Assembly: GCF_012184415.1 (NCBI RefSeq)
Contig: NZ_VTOX01000002.1
Span: 682,001 to 746,000, forward strand
Source of the DNA: Ramlibacter lithotrophicus
GTDB taxonomy: Bacteria > Pseudomonadota > Gammaproteobacteria > Burkholderiales > Burkholderiaceae_C
Reading direction: 5' to 3'
Length of the DNA stretch: 64,000 nt
Below are positions 33,180 to 40,734 of the stretch, piece after piece. The notes beneath the pieces are model-generated. The model was not told the DNA's origin. It did not search any database and saw only the letters and a list, made by a program, of their open reading frames with translations. Position 1 is the first letter of the stretch, and the number at the start of each line of letters is the position of its first letter. The position numbers and the translations under genes were made by a program.

Positions 33180-34097
33180 ATGTTGATCGTTCCCCTGCTC
33201 GTGTTCCTCGCCGTGAGCATCGGCCTGGCCGCACTGTTCCTCTGGCTCGCACCCACCCGCACCGAACAGCGGCTGGAGGCCGTGGCGCCGTCGGCGACCC
33301 CCGAGGCCTCGGCCTGGACCGAAACGGCCCGCAAGGTCGCCGGGCCGCTCGCCAAGCTGGCGGTGCCCGAAGGCGAGTGGGAAGGCTCCGCCCTGCGCCT
33401 GCGCTTCCTCAACGCCGGGATCCGCCACCCGGATGCGCGGCTCGCGTATTTCGCGGCGAAGACGGTGCTGCCGCTGGTGCTGGCCGCGGCGGCCTTCTTC
33501 TGGCTGCGGGCCACGAGCGACGCCCATGGCGCGAAGCTGCTGTTCTACCTCATGGTGGCAGCGCTGGTCGGCGTCTACCTGCCCAACCTCGTGCTGCACT
33601 TTGCCGTCAAGAGCCGCCAGCGCGAGATCTTCGAAAACTTTCCCGACGCGGCGGACCTGATGCTCGTCTGCGTGGAAGCTGGGCTCGGCCTGGATGCCGG
33701 CCTGACGAAGGTGGGAGAGGAAATCCGCCGCAAGAGCCAGGCGCTGGCGGAGGAGCTGCACCTCACCAACCTCGAGATGCGGGCCGGCGCCACCCGCGAG
33801 AAGTCGCTGCGCAACCTCGCACTGCGCACCGGGATCGAGGAAATCGGCACCTTCGCCACCATGCTGACCCAGGCCGACCGCTTCGGCACGAGCATCAGCG
33901 ACTCCCTGCGGGTCTTCTCGGACGACCTGCGCCACAAGCGGCAGGTACGCGCCGAGGAAGCGGCGGCCAAGGTGCCGACCAAGATGCTGTTCCCCCTGGT
34001 GCTGTTCATCTTCCCGTCCGTGATCATGGTGGTGCTCGGCCCCGCCATCATCCAGGTGGTCCGCACGCTGATTCCGCTGTTCGCCGGCCGCGGTTGA
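33180..34097 (+). CDS. tadC: Tad inner-membrane platform protein TadC
   Basis: 305 aa, paralogous to TadB, again with GspF-type features (FPDAADLMLVCVEAGLGLDAGL, EEIGTFATMLTQADRFGTSISDSL) and C-terminal membrane helices. AAGGAGGT, a perfect ribosome site, precedes ATG 33180 by 6 nt. It closes the Tad core; the next gene starts 8 bp later. Confidence 0.92.
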   Translation: MLIVPLLVFLAVSIGLAALFLWLAPTRTEQRLEAVAPSATPEASAWTETARKVAGPLAKLAVPEGEWEGSALRLRFLNAGIRHPDARLAYFAAKTVLPLVLAAAAFFWLRATSDAHGAKLLFYLMVAALVGVYLPNLVLHFAVKSRQREIFENFPDAADLMLVCVEAGLGLDAGLTKVGEEIRRKSQALAEELHLTNLEMRAGATREKSLRNLALRTGIEEIGTFATMLTQADRFGTSISDSLRVFSDDLRHKRQVRAEEAAAKVPTKMLFPLVLFIFPSVIMVVLGPAIIQVVRTLIPLFAGRG

Positions 34098-34105
34098 GAA
34101 CGGGC

Positions 34106-35665
34106 ATGGAATCGACCACAGTCAACACGCACGCCGTCGGCCGCGCCGCCGGCGCCCGCACCGGGTCGTGGCACGTGTCACTCCCGCTGCTGGCCGGCCT
34201 GCTGACGTTCCTGTATGGCGTCTCGCGCGGCACGGCGCTGCTGGCCGACGGCGACACGTACTGGCATGTCGCCGCCGGCCGGTGGATCCTGGAGCACGGC
34301 GCCGTGCCGACGCAGGACCCGTTTTCCCACACCAGGCTGGGCGCACCCTGGACCGCCCACGAGTGGCTCAGCGAAGTGCTGCTGGAACTGGCGCACGCGG
34401 CGGGCGGCTGGGAACTGGTGGCCGCCCTGACAGCCCTCGCCTTTGCCCTGTCGATCTCGATCCTCGGGCGGGCACTGCTGCGTTCCCTGGAGCCGATCCA
34501 CGTCGTGGCGGCGATGACGCTCGCGGTGCTGATGACCGCCGGGCACCTCGTCGCGCGTCCGCACATCCTGGCCATGCCGCTGCTGGTGGCCTGGGCCGCC
34601 GAACTGGTGCGCGCCCGCGACAGGGACGCCGCGCCGCCATTCTGGCTGCTGCCGCTGATGACCCTCTGGGCGAACATGCACGGCGGTTTCACGCTGGGGA
34701 TCGGACTCGCAGTCGCGTTCGCTGCCGAGGCGGTGCTTGCGGCGGCCAGGCACGGCCGCGTTGCCGCTGCGGCACGCACGTGGGGCCTCTTCGTCGCGCT
34801 GGCCGTCGTCGCTTCCCTGCTGACGCCCCACGGCCCGCAAGGGCTGCTGTTCACCTGGCAGATCATGTTCGAGGACAGCTTCATGCTGGGACGCATCGGC
34901 GAATGGCGCTCGCCGGACTTCCACCGGTTCCAGCCGCTGGAAGTGTGGCTCCTCGGCATCATGGCACTGGCCATGCACCAGGGCGTGAAGCTGCCGCTGG
35001 CTCGCCTGGTTCTGCTGCTGGGATTCACTCACCTGGCCCTGAAGCACGTTCGCAACGTCGAACTGCTCGGCCTGCTGGCGCCGCTGTTCCTGGCCGCCCC
35101 CCTGGCGCAACACTTCCACGCGCGTGGAGCGGGTCGCAAGCAATTCGCCGGGGGCGACCGGCTCCTTGGCGCGCTCACTCGCGGTGCCGCGCCTGGCGGG
35201 CTACTGCTCGTCCTGCTGCTCGGCGGGCTCGCCACCACCTCGATCTGGAGCGCGACCGGGCCATTGGTGCCGCCGGAGCAGATCGCGCCGCAACGCGCGG
35301 CGAAGGCCGCTCGTGATGCCGGCGCCGCGGGCCCGGTGCTGAACGACTACGGATGGGGCGGCTACCTCATCTACGCGGGGGTGCCGCCGTTCATAGACGG
35401 CCGTGCCGACATGTACCGCGACGGTTTCGTCAAGGAATATGCCGAGGCAATGGACCTGGCCACGCCCACGAGCCTGCCCCGGCTTCTGGACCGCTACCAG
35501 ATCGGCTGGACCCTGTTGCCGCCGAACCGGCCGGCCACGGCCATGCTGGACCGGCTGCCGGGGTGGCGACGGGTCCATGCGGACGAGCACGCCGTCGTGC
35601 ACGTCAAGACCTCCGGTGCTCCCGGGGACGCCATTGCAGCAGCGCCGGCGCGCGCCCTGCCCTGA
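34106..35665 (+). CDS. Polytopic membrane protein, possible GT-C-type glycosyltransferase
   Basis: 519 aa, about ten hydrophobic segments and a C-terminal soluble domain. The early DGDTYWHVAAGRWILEHG has the acidic-Trp-His pattern seen near the first loop of many GT-C-like membrane proteins, and DGRADMYRDGF lies in the extracytoplasmic end. No named family recognised. It starts 8 bp behind tadC, so it is part of the pilus operon. A function in glycan transfer to surface structures is inference from the downstream GT2, methyltransferase and GtrA genes. Confidence 0.6.
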   Translation: MESTTVNTHAVGRAAGARTGSWHVSLPLLAGLLTFLYGVSRGTALLADGDTYWHVAAGRWILEHGAVPTQDPFSHTRLGAPWTAHEWLSEVLLELAHAAGGWELVAALTALAFALSISILGRALLRSLEPIHVVAAMTLAVLMTAGHLVARPHILAMPLLVAWAAELVRARDRDAAPPFWLLPLMTLWANMHGGFTLGIGLAVAFAAEAVLAAARHGRVAAAARTWGLFVALAVVASLLTPHGPQGLLFTWQIMFEDSFMLGRIGEWRSPDFHRFQPLEVWLLGIMALAMHQGVKLPLARLVLLLGFTHLALKHVRNVELLGLLAPLFLAAPLAQHFHARGAGRKQFAGGDRLLGALTRGAAPGGLLLVLLLGGLATTSIWSATGPLVPPEQIAPQRAAKAARDAGAAGPVLNDYGWGGYLIYAGVPPFIDGRADMYRDGFVKEYAEAMDLATPTSLPRLLDRYQIGWTLLPPNRPATAMLDRLPGWRRVHADEHAVVHVKTSGAPGDAIAAAPARALP

Positions 35666-35684
35666 TCAGACCATGGAGCGATGC

Positions 35685-36761
35685 ATGATCCCGAATCACC
35701 CGATCCCACCGGCTCGCCAGAAACACCTCTCCATCGTCGTGCCGTTCTTCAATGAAGGACCGGGGGTGGAGGCCTTCGACGCCGCGCTGCAACCGATCCT
35801 GTCCGCCCTCCCTGACTACCAGGTGGAGATCGTGTGCGTGGACGACGGCAGCACGGACGACACGCTGGAGCGTCTGCTGGCGCTGGCCACCACCGACGGC
35901 CGGTACCGGTTGCTCGAACTGAGCCGCAACTTCGGCAAGGAAGCGGCGCTCACGGCCGGCATCGATGCCGCGCGTGGGGCCGCCGTGGTACCCATGGACG
36001 CCGACCTGCAGGACCCACCGGCCGTCCTGCGGCAGTTGTTGCTGTCGTGGGAAGGCGGCGCGGACGTGGTGCTGGCGCGGCGAACCGACCGCAGCAGCGA
36101 CGGCCTGCTGAAACGCACGACCGCCGAATGGTTCTACCGCATGCACAACCTGGTCGCCGACATCGCGATCCCGCAGAACGTCGGCGATTTCCGGCTGATG
36201 GACCGGCAGGTGGTCGAGGCGCTCAAGCGCCTGCCGGAACGCCAGAGATTCATGAAGGGCCTGTTCTCCTGGGTCGGCTTCCGCACCGAATACGTCCACT
36301 ACGCGCGCGGCGCACGGGCAGTCGGAACGACCAAGTTCCCCGGCTGGAAGCTGTGGAACTTCGCCATCGAGGGATTTACCAGCTTCAGCACGGCGCCCCT
36401 GCGCATCTGGACCTACGTCGGACTCGTCGGGGCCGCCTGCACCGCGCTCTATGGCGCCGCCATCCTGATCCGGACCCTGGCATTCGGCGTCGACGTCCCT
36501 GGTTATGCCTCGCTGCTGCTGGCCATCCTGTTTTTCGGCAGCCTGCAGCTGATCAGCCTGGGGCTGCTGGGCGAGTACATCGGCAGGATCTACATCGAAA
36601 GCAAGCAGCGTCCCGTCTACATCGTTCGCCGGCAGTACGGGGGCGACGCTGCCCGGGATGCCGCGCGACCGTCGCTCTGGCGCCGGACCGGCAGCCACGC
36701 GAGCCGCTGGTCGCGCCCATTCGTGCCGCCGGTGCAACACCATGCGGGGTCGACGCAATGA
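35685..36761 (+). CDS. GT2 glycosyltransferase, dolichyl/undecaprenyl-phosphate sugar synthase type (GtrB-like)
   Basis: 358 aa. N-terminal GT-A domain with LSIVVPFFNEG, CVDDGSTDDT and the metal-binding DADLQDPP, followed by two C-terminal membrane segments (LLAILFFGSLQLISLGLLGEYIGRIYIESKQRP). This is the layout of polyprenyl-phosphate-sugar synthases that make lipid-linked sugars on the inner leaflet. ATG 35685 is chosen because GGAGCG lies just upstream; ATG 35673 is possible. The stop overlaps the next gene's ATG. Confidence 0.87.
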   Translation: MIPNHPIPPARQKHLSIVVPFFNEGPGVEAFDAALQPILSALPDYQVEIVCVDDGSTDDTLERLLALATTDGRYRLLELSRNFGKEAALTAGIDAARGAAVVPMDADLQDPPAVLRQLLLSWEGGADVVLARRTDRSSDGLLKRTTAEWFYRMHNLVADIAIPQNVGDFRLMDRQVVEALKRLPERQRFMKGLFSWVGFRTEYVHYARGARAVGTTKFPGWKLWNFAIEGFTSFSTAPLRIWTYVGLVGAACTALYGAAILIRTLAFGVDVPGYASLLLAILFFGSLQLISLGLLGEYIGRIYIESKQRPVYIVRRQYGGDAARDAARPSLWRRTGSHASRWSRPFVPPVQHHAGSTQ

Positions 36762-37495
36762 GCCCCGCTGCCTACGCCGAAATGGCAGCGACCCAGGAAT
36801 TGCACTGGTGGTTCGCCGCCCGGCGGCACATCCTGCGCAGCCAGCTCGAGCGCCTGGAATTGCCGCCGGACGCCGAGATCCTGGAAGTCGGCAGCGGCAC
36901 CGGCGCCAATCTGGGCATGCTGGCTGAATTCGGACGGGTCGTGGGCCTCGAGATGAGCGCCGGTGCCATCGCGCTCGCCCGCCAGCGCGGCGCCGGGGCC
37001 GCCACGATGCTGTTGGGGCGGTGCCCCGAAGGCCTGGCCGACCTGCCGCGCTTCGACCTTGTCTGCATGTTCGACGTCCTGGAACATATCGAGGAGGACC
37101 GAGCCGCGCTCGCCGCAGCGGCCGCGCACCTCAAGCCGGGCGGGCGCCTGCTGGTCACCGTGCCCTCCTACCAATGGATGTGGGGACCGCACGACGAGCA
37201 CCTGCATCACAAGCGCCGGTACAGCCGCCGCTTGCTCGCCGACCGCTGCGCACAGGCGGGCTTGGCCGTGCACCGGATGAGCCACTTCAACACGCTGCTG
37301 TTTCCGCTCGCCGTGGCCGGCCGCCTGTACGAGAAGGCGCGCGGACGATCCGGTGCCGCCGCCGCAGTGCCGGCGGCACCGATCAACAGCGCCCTGCGCT
37401 GCACGTTCGCGTTCGAGCGGCACCTGCTGTCGCGGATGCACCTGCCTTTCGGGCTGTCCCTGCTCGCCGTCGCAGGAGCCGTGGGGCGCCACTGA
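36758..37495 (+). CDS. Class I SAM-dependent methyltransferase
   Basis: 245 aa. The AdoMet site is ILEVGSGTGANLGML (motif I), followed by VGLEMS, FDLVCMFDVLEHI and LKPGGRLLVTVPSYQWMW (motifs post-I to III). It belongs to the Methyltransf_11/Ubie-like class. Coupled to the GT2 gene by an ATGA overlap, so it may methylate a sugar or lipid carrier in the same pathway. Confidence 0.82.
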   Translation: MSPAAYAEMAATQELHWWFAARRHILRSQLERLELPPDAEILEVGSGTGANLGMLAEFGRVVGLEMSAGAIALARQRGAGAATMLLGRCPEGLADLPRFDLVCMFDVLEHIEEDRAALAAAAAHLKPGGRLLVTVPSYQWMWGPHDEHLHHKRRYSRRLLADRCAQAGLAVHRMSHFNTLLFPLAVAGRLYEKARGRSGAAAAVPAAPINSALRCTFAFERHLLSRMHLPFGLSLLAVAGAVGRH

Positions 37496-37497
37496 CG

Positions 37498-37935
37498 ATG
37501 GCGGGCCTCGCACATCTGTTCGACCACCGCCTGGGCCGCTTCATCCTTGTCGGCCTGTGCAACAGCGCGCTCGGGTTGCTGGTGATCTTCGGCTGCAAGG
37601 CCTACCTCGGCCTCGGCGACGCGGCCGCGAACGCCACCGGCTACGCACTGCTGATCGCCTTGAGCTTCCTGCTGAACAGGCAGTGGACGTTCGAAGACGG
37701 CGGCGATCCCGCAGGCAGCCTGCTGCGCTTCGTGCTGGTGCTCGCCGCCGCCTACCTCGCCAACCTGGCGACGACGCTGGCGGCCATCGACCTCCTGGCC
37801 GTGGACGACTACCTGGCCCATGTGGCCGGTATCGGCCCGTACGCCGCGGTGGGTTACCTGGGCAGCCGGATCTTCGTCTTCAGATCGCCCCGGTCGTCGT
37901 TGCGATGCCCGCGGCCCGACGGCACCTTGCGCTGA
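37498..37935 (+). CDS. GtrA-family membrane protein
   Basis: 145 aa with four membrane helices: LGRFILVGLCNSALGLLVIFG, then FLLNRQWTF and a C-terminal YLGSRIFVF. GtrA proteins are thought to flip or carry polyprenyl-phosphate-linked sugars made by GtrB-like enzymes. Two bp behind the methyltransferase stop. With the GT2 gene it makes a GtrA-GtrB pair. Confidence 0.82.
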   Translation: MAGLAHLFDHRLGRFILVGLCNSALGLLVIFGCKAYLGLGDAAANATGYALLIALSFLLNRQWTFEDGGDPAGSLLRFVLVLAAAYLANLATTLAAIDLLAVDDYLAHVAGIGPYAAVGYLGSRIFVFRSPRSSLRCPRPDGTLR

Positions 37936-37946
37936 AGGGCTGCGGC

Positions 37947-39449
37947 ATGCAAGCGGCCCGGACCACGTCCACCGCGCTGGCGCCGAGCCGTGCCGAGCGC
38001 GGATTGAAGCTGCCTTTGCCGGGCAGCGCCGCCGTCCTCGCCTGTGGCGCCGTCCTGCTGGTGCTTCATGCGAGGAACGCCCTCGACAGCGACGAAGGCG
38101 TGATCCTCAACGGCGCCTGGAACCTGCTGCACGGGCGGGCGCTGTACACCGACTTCTTCGAGTTTCTGGCTCCGGGGAGCTTCTATCTCGTCCTGGCCGC
38201 CTGGAAGGTCTTCGGCAGCAGTTTTTGGGTCGCGAAGGGCCTCGCCCTGGCGGCCATCGCCGTGGCGACGGCTGGAATCGATCGCATCGTCCGGGAGTTG
38301 CCGGCGAAGCACGCGTCGGCCGCCGGCCCGGCCCTGGCCATCGCGCCGGTCCTGCTCTTCTGCTTCTTCACGGGCTACCTGCCGACCATCAATCACAACA
38401 CGCTCCATCTGCCGTTCGCCGTCTGGGGCGCCTTCCTTGCGATCCGCGGCGTCCGGCGGATGTCCTGGCGTCACTGCGCCGCCGCCGGCTTCCTGTGCGG
38501 CATCGGCGCCTGGTTCCTGCAGCACCGGTCGGCGCTGATCGCTGCCGCGACGCTGTGCGTGCTGCTGCTGCTCGCCTGGCGGCGGCGCGGCCCTGGGTGG
38601 GCCAGGTGTTGCGCGGCGTATGCCGTCGGTGCCGTCGGCCCTGTCGCCGTCATGACGGCGTTCTGGGACGCCGGCCTGCTGTTCGAACACCTGATCGCCT
38701 TTCCGGCCGCGCGCTACCTGGAGGTGAACCGGATCGATCCAACGCTGATCGCCTGCGCCACGAGCCTTGCACTCGGCGCCGCATGGCTGTTGCGCAGTGA
38801 GCTGGATGCCAGCGCGTGCTTGTTGCTGGCACTGTTGGGCGCACTGCTGCTGACCGCCTTCCAACGCCCCGATCTGAGCCACGTGACCTCGGCGCTGTGG
38901 CCCTTGTTGTGTCTGCTGCCCCGCGTGGCCAGCACCCCCGCGCGAACGCCGTCGGCCCGCTTGTGGCGCACATGGGTGGCGGCCGGCCTGGCGGCCCTGC
39001 CCGTTCCCCTGCTGCTCACCATGGCGGCCAACCCGGCCCTGTACCTCAACGATTGGACCCGGCACCCGGCGCTGCAGTACGTCCGGGACCACTGCCCGAC
39101 CGCAGCGTCACTGTATGCAGGCCCGTTCGCGCCGGGACTCTATTTCGAGACCGGCAAGCTCAATCCGACGCGCTACTCCGTGTTGCTGCCGAACTTCAAC
39201 AGCGACGCGCAGTTTCGCGATGCGCTGCGCGACCTGCAGCAGAGCCGCCCGGCCTGCGCGATCACGAACTACCCGATGGTCGCCAAGTTCAGCCATACCC
39301 GCGACAACCCGGTCGACGCGTACCTCGCGGCCAACTACGAAGTGGTCTTCGAGGCACGGCACAGGCAGGTCTGGATGGCCCGGACCGAAGCGGCGCCCGC
39401 GAAACCTCCTGTTGCGGCCACCCCTGCCGGCCCTGCCGCGGCCCCATAA
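37947..39449 (+). CDS. GT-C-type membrane glycosyltransferase, candidate GtrC-equivalent
   Basis: 500 aa, about ten hydrophobic segments. NALDSDEGVILNGAWNLLHGRALYTDFFEFLAPG resembles the first extracytoplasmic loop of ArnT/PMT-like GT-C enzymes, with an Asp-Glu pair. GtrA + GtrB + a GT-C transferase is the classical three-component sugar-modification system. The acceptor is unknown; position behind the Tad genes makes pilin or another surface polymer a candidate. Confidence 0.65.
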   Translation: MQAARTTSTALAPSRAERGLKLPLPGSAAVLACGAVLLVLHARNALDSDEGVILNGAWNLLHGRALYTDFFEFLAPGSFYLVLAAWKVFGSSFWVAKGLALAAIAVATAGIDRIVRELPAKHASAAGPALAIAPVLLFCFFTGYLPTINHNTLHLPFAVWGAFLAIRGVRRMSWRHCAAAGFLCGIGAWFLQHRSALIAAATLCVLLLLAWRRRGPGWARCCAAYAVGAVGPVAVMTAFWDAGLLFEHLIAFPAARYLEVNRIDPTLIACATSLALGAAWLLRSELDASACLLLALLGALLLTAFQRPDLSHVTSALWPLLCLLPRVASTPARTPSARLWRTWVAAGLAALPVPLLLTMAANPALYLNDWTRHPALQYVRDHCPTAASLYAGPFAPGLYFETGKLNPTRYSVLLPNFNSDAQFRDALRDLQQSRPACAITNYPMVAKFSHTRDNPVDAYLAANYEVVFEARHRQVWMARTEAAPAKPPVAATPAGPAAAP

Positions 39450-39469
39450 TCGGGCCGAAGGTCGAATCG

Positions 39470-39766
39470 ATGCGACATCGTCTTCTTCTCTGCATCTCGT
39501 CCGCCGCCATCGTCGGCGCGTGCGCTTCTTCGCCGGACACCACGGCCATGGGCGCTGCCGAATCCACGTGTCGCGCCGCCGGCGCCGAGGCCCTCCTCGG
39601 CCGTCGGCTCGACGACATGGTGCTGGCCGAGGCCCTGCGCGGCTCCGGCGGATTGCGCACCCGCGTCATCCCGCCCGGCGGCGTCGTGACGATGGACCAC
39701 GACCCGATGCGCCTGAACATCGAGCTGGACGACGCGGGCGTGATCCGGCGCATGCGCTGCGGATAG
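39470..39766 (+). CDS. I78-type peptidase inhibitor, lipoprotein
   Basis: 98 aa. A signal peptide with a lipobox (VGACAS) is followed by an I78-like inhibitor fold: EALLGRRLDDMVLAEALRGSG, TRVIPPGGVVTMDHDPMRLNIELDDAGVIRRMRCG. Two Cys bracket the domain (ESTCRAAG and MRCG), allowing a disulphide. I78 inhibitors block serine proteases in the periplasm. 20 bp behind the glycan gene. Confidence 0.83.
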   Translation: MRHRLLLCISSAAIVGACASSPDTTAMGAAESTCRAAGAEALLGRRLDDMVLAEALRGSGGLRTRVIPPGGVVTMDHDPMRLNIELDDAGVIRRMRCG

Positions 39767-40311
39767 GCGGCCTTTTCTCGCCCCGCGCAACTCCGCCGCG
39801 GTGCACGTGCCCTTGCGTTTTCGGCGTGACGTTTGTCCCGTCCGCGGCAGGGCGTCCCCTCACAGCAAATGAGGACGGTGCTCCTCTATCGGCGAGGAGC
39901 GTGCGCTCTCACACTGCCACAGCGGTCGGAACACCTGCACCACCACCGGTCCGGCCCCGGCGAGCCCCCACGTGGTCGCTCACGCTGGTGGACTTCACCG
40001 GCTTCGACCCTGCCACCCACGTCGTCTATATCGTGTGAGCTGCAGATGTAAGCGCTCGCAACGCACCGCAATGGAGCACCTTGCTGCTGCGCCTTGGGGA
40101 GCCGGAAGAATGGCTCAGGCCGTAGGGATACAGGCTGTTGCCATGTGGGACTGGTCTGACGCGCGTCGCCGCGGCAACATTGACGGAAATCAAGTTGCCG
40201 ACTCGCAAGACGAGGCATTCACAAGAGCAGTCCCACAAGAAGCTTGAAAGAAGGAATCGAGTAACCGCGGTCGGGCCGGGCGCGCCGTCACCGCATCAGC
40301 CGAGGGGAAAG
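39767..40311. other. 545-bp region without a confident gene
   Basis: Base composition drops towards the right end (AAT-rich stretches around 40178-40258). Short open frames exist but have no recognisable domain. One ends TLVDFTGFDPATHVVYIV at 40038, which reads like a real protein end but lacks a start with a ribosome site. The 45-codon frame at 40110 has one. It may be a decayed gene or a regulatory spacer. Confidence 0.4.
40110..40247 (+). CDS. Possible 45-aa peptide
   Basis: ATG 40110 is preceded by GGGGAG about 8 nt upstream. The peptide is MAQAVGIQAVAMWDW... and ends with VPQEA; it is polar in the second half and has no family. Codon use is less GC-biased than in neighbours. Low confidence. 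Confidence 0.22.
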   Translation: MAQAVGIQAVAMWDWSDARRRGNIDGNQVADSQDEAFTRAVPQEA

Positions 40312-40515
40312 ATGATGAGAGCGCGCATATGGGCCGCGAAGTCCTCCAACGGGGACGAGGAGGGCATCGAGTCCCGCTTCCCCGCGGGTACGCGCAGCGG
40401 CGAGGGTTCGCAGAGCCTGCACGTGTTCCTCGAAGCGGCGCGCAAGGCCCGCCTGCCCGCGGGCCTGCCGCTCCCGGGGCATCAGCGCCGGCACGAGCAC
40501 GGCCGCAATGACTGA
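40312..40515 (+). CDS. Small hypothetical protein (67 aa)
   Basis: ATG 40312 (or 40315) follows GAGGGGAAAG, a reasonable ribosome site, and third codon positions are strongly GC, supporting coding. The product begins MMRARIWAAKSSNGDEEGIESRF and ends with a His/Arg-rich tail. No family. Its last 8 bp overlap the start of the following 69-aa gene. Confidence 0.45.
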   Translation: MMRARIWAAKSSNGDEEGIESRFPAGTRSGEGSQSLHVFLEAARKARLPAGLPLPGHQRRHEHGRND

Positions 40516-40717
40516 AACGCCCCAGGCGATCGCCGCCCGGGTTGCCGCGCTGGAGCAGCGCCTCCTGGTCGCCGTAGTGCAAGGTGACGACCTCGCCCGC
40601 ATCCGCGCCCGCGGTGAGATCGCCCGCCTGAAGAGGCAGTTGGCCCCGGCCGCCGCCAGGCTCGCAGGCACCCGTCGGTCCACGCGCACCGCGGCGGCCG
40701 CGGCGCCGGCGCCCTGA
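40508..40717 (+). CDS. Small coiled-coil protein (69 aa)
   Basis: Starts inside the end of the preceding small gene. MTETPQAIAARVAALEQRLLVAVVQGDDLARIRARGEIARLKRQL has heptad spacing of Ala/Leu/Val and looks like a short coiled coil. The tail is Arg/Ala-rich. No family. Convergent with polA, 17 bp apart. Confidence 0.45.
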   Translation: MTETPQAIAARVAALEQRLLVAVVQGDDLARIRARGEIARLKRQLAPAAARLAGTRRSTRTAAAAAPAP

Positions 40718-40734
40718 GGCACGGCGCGGCGCCG

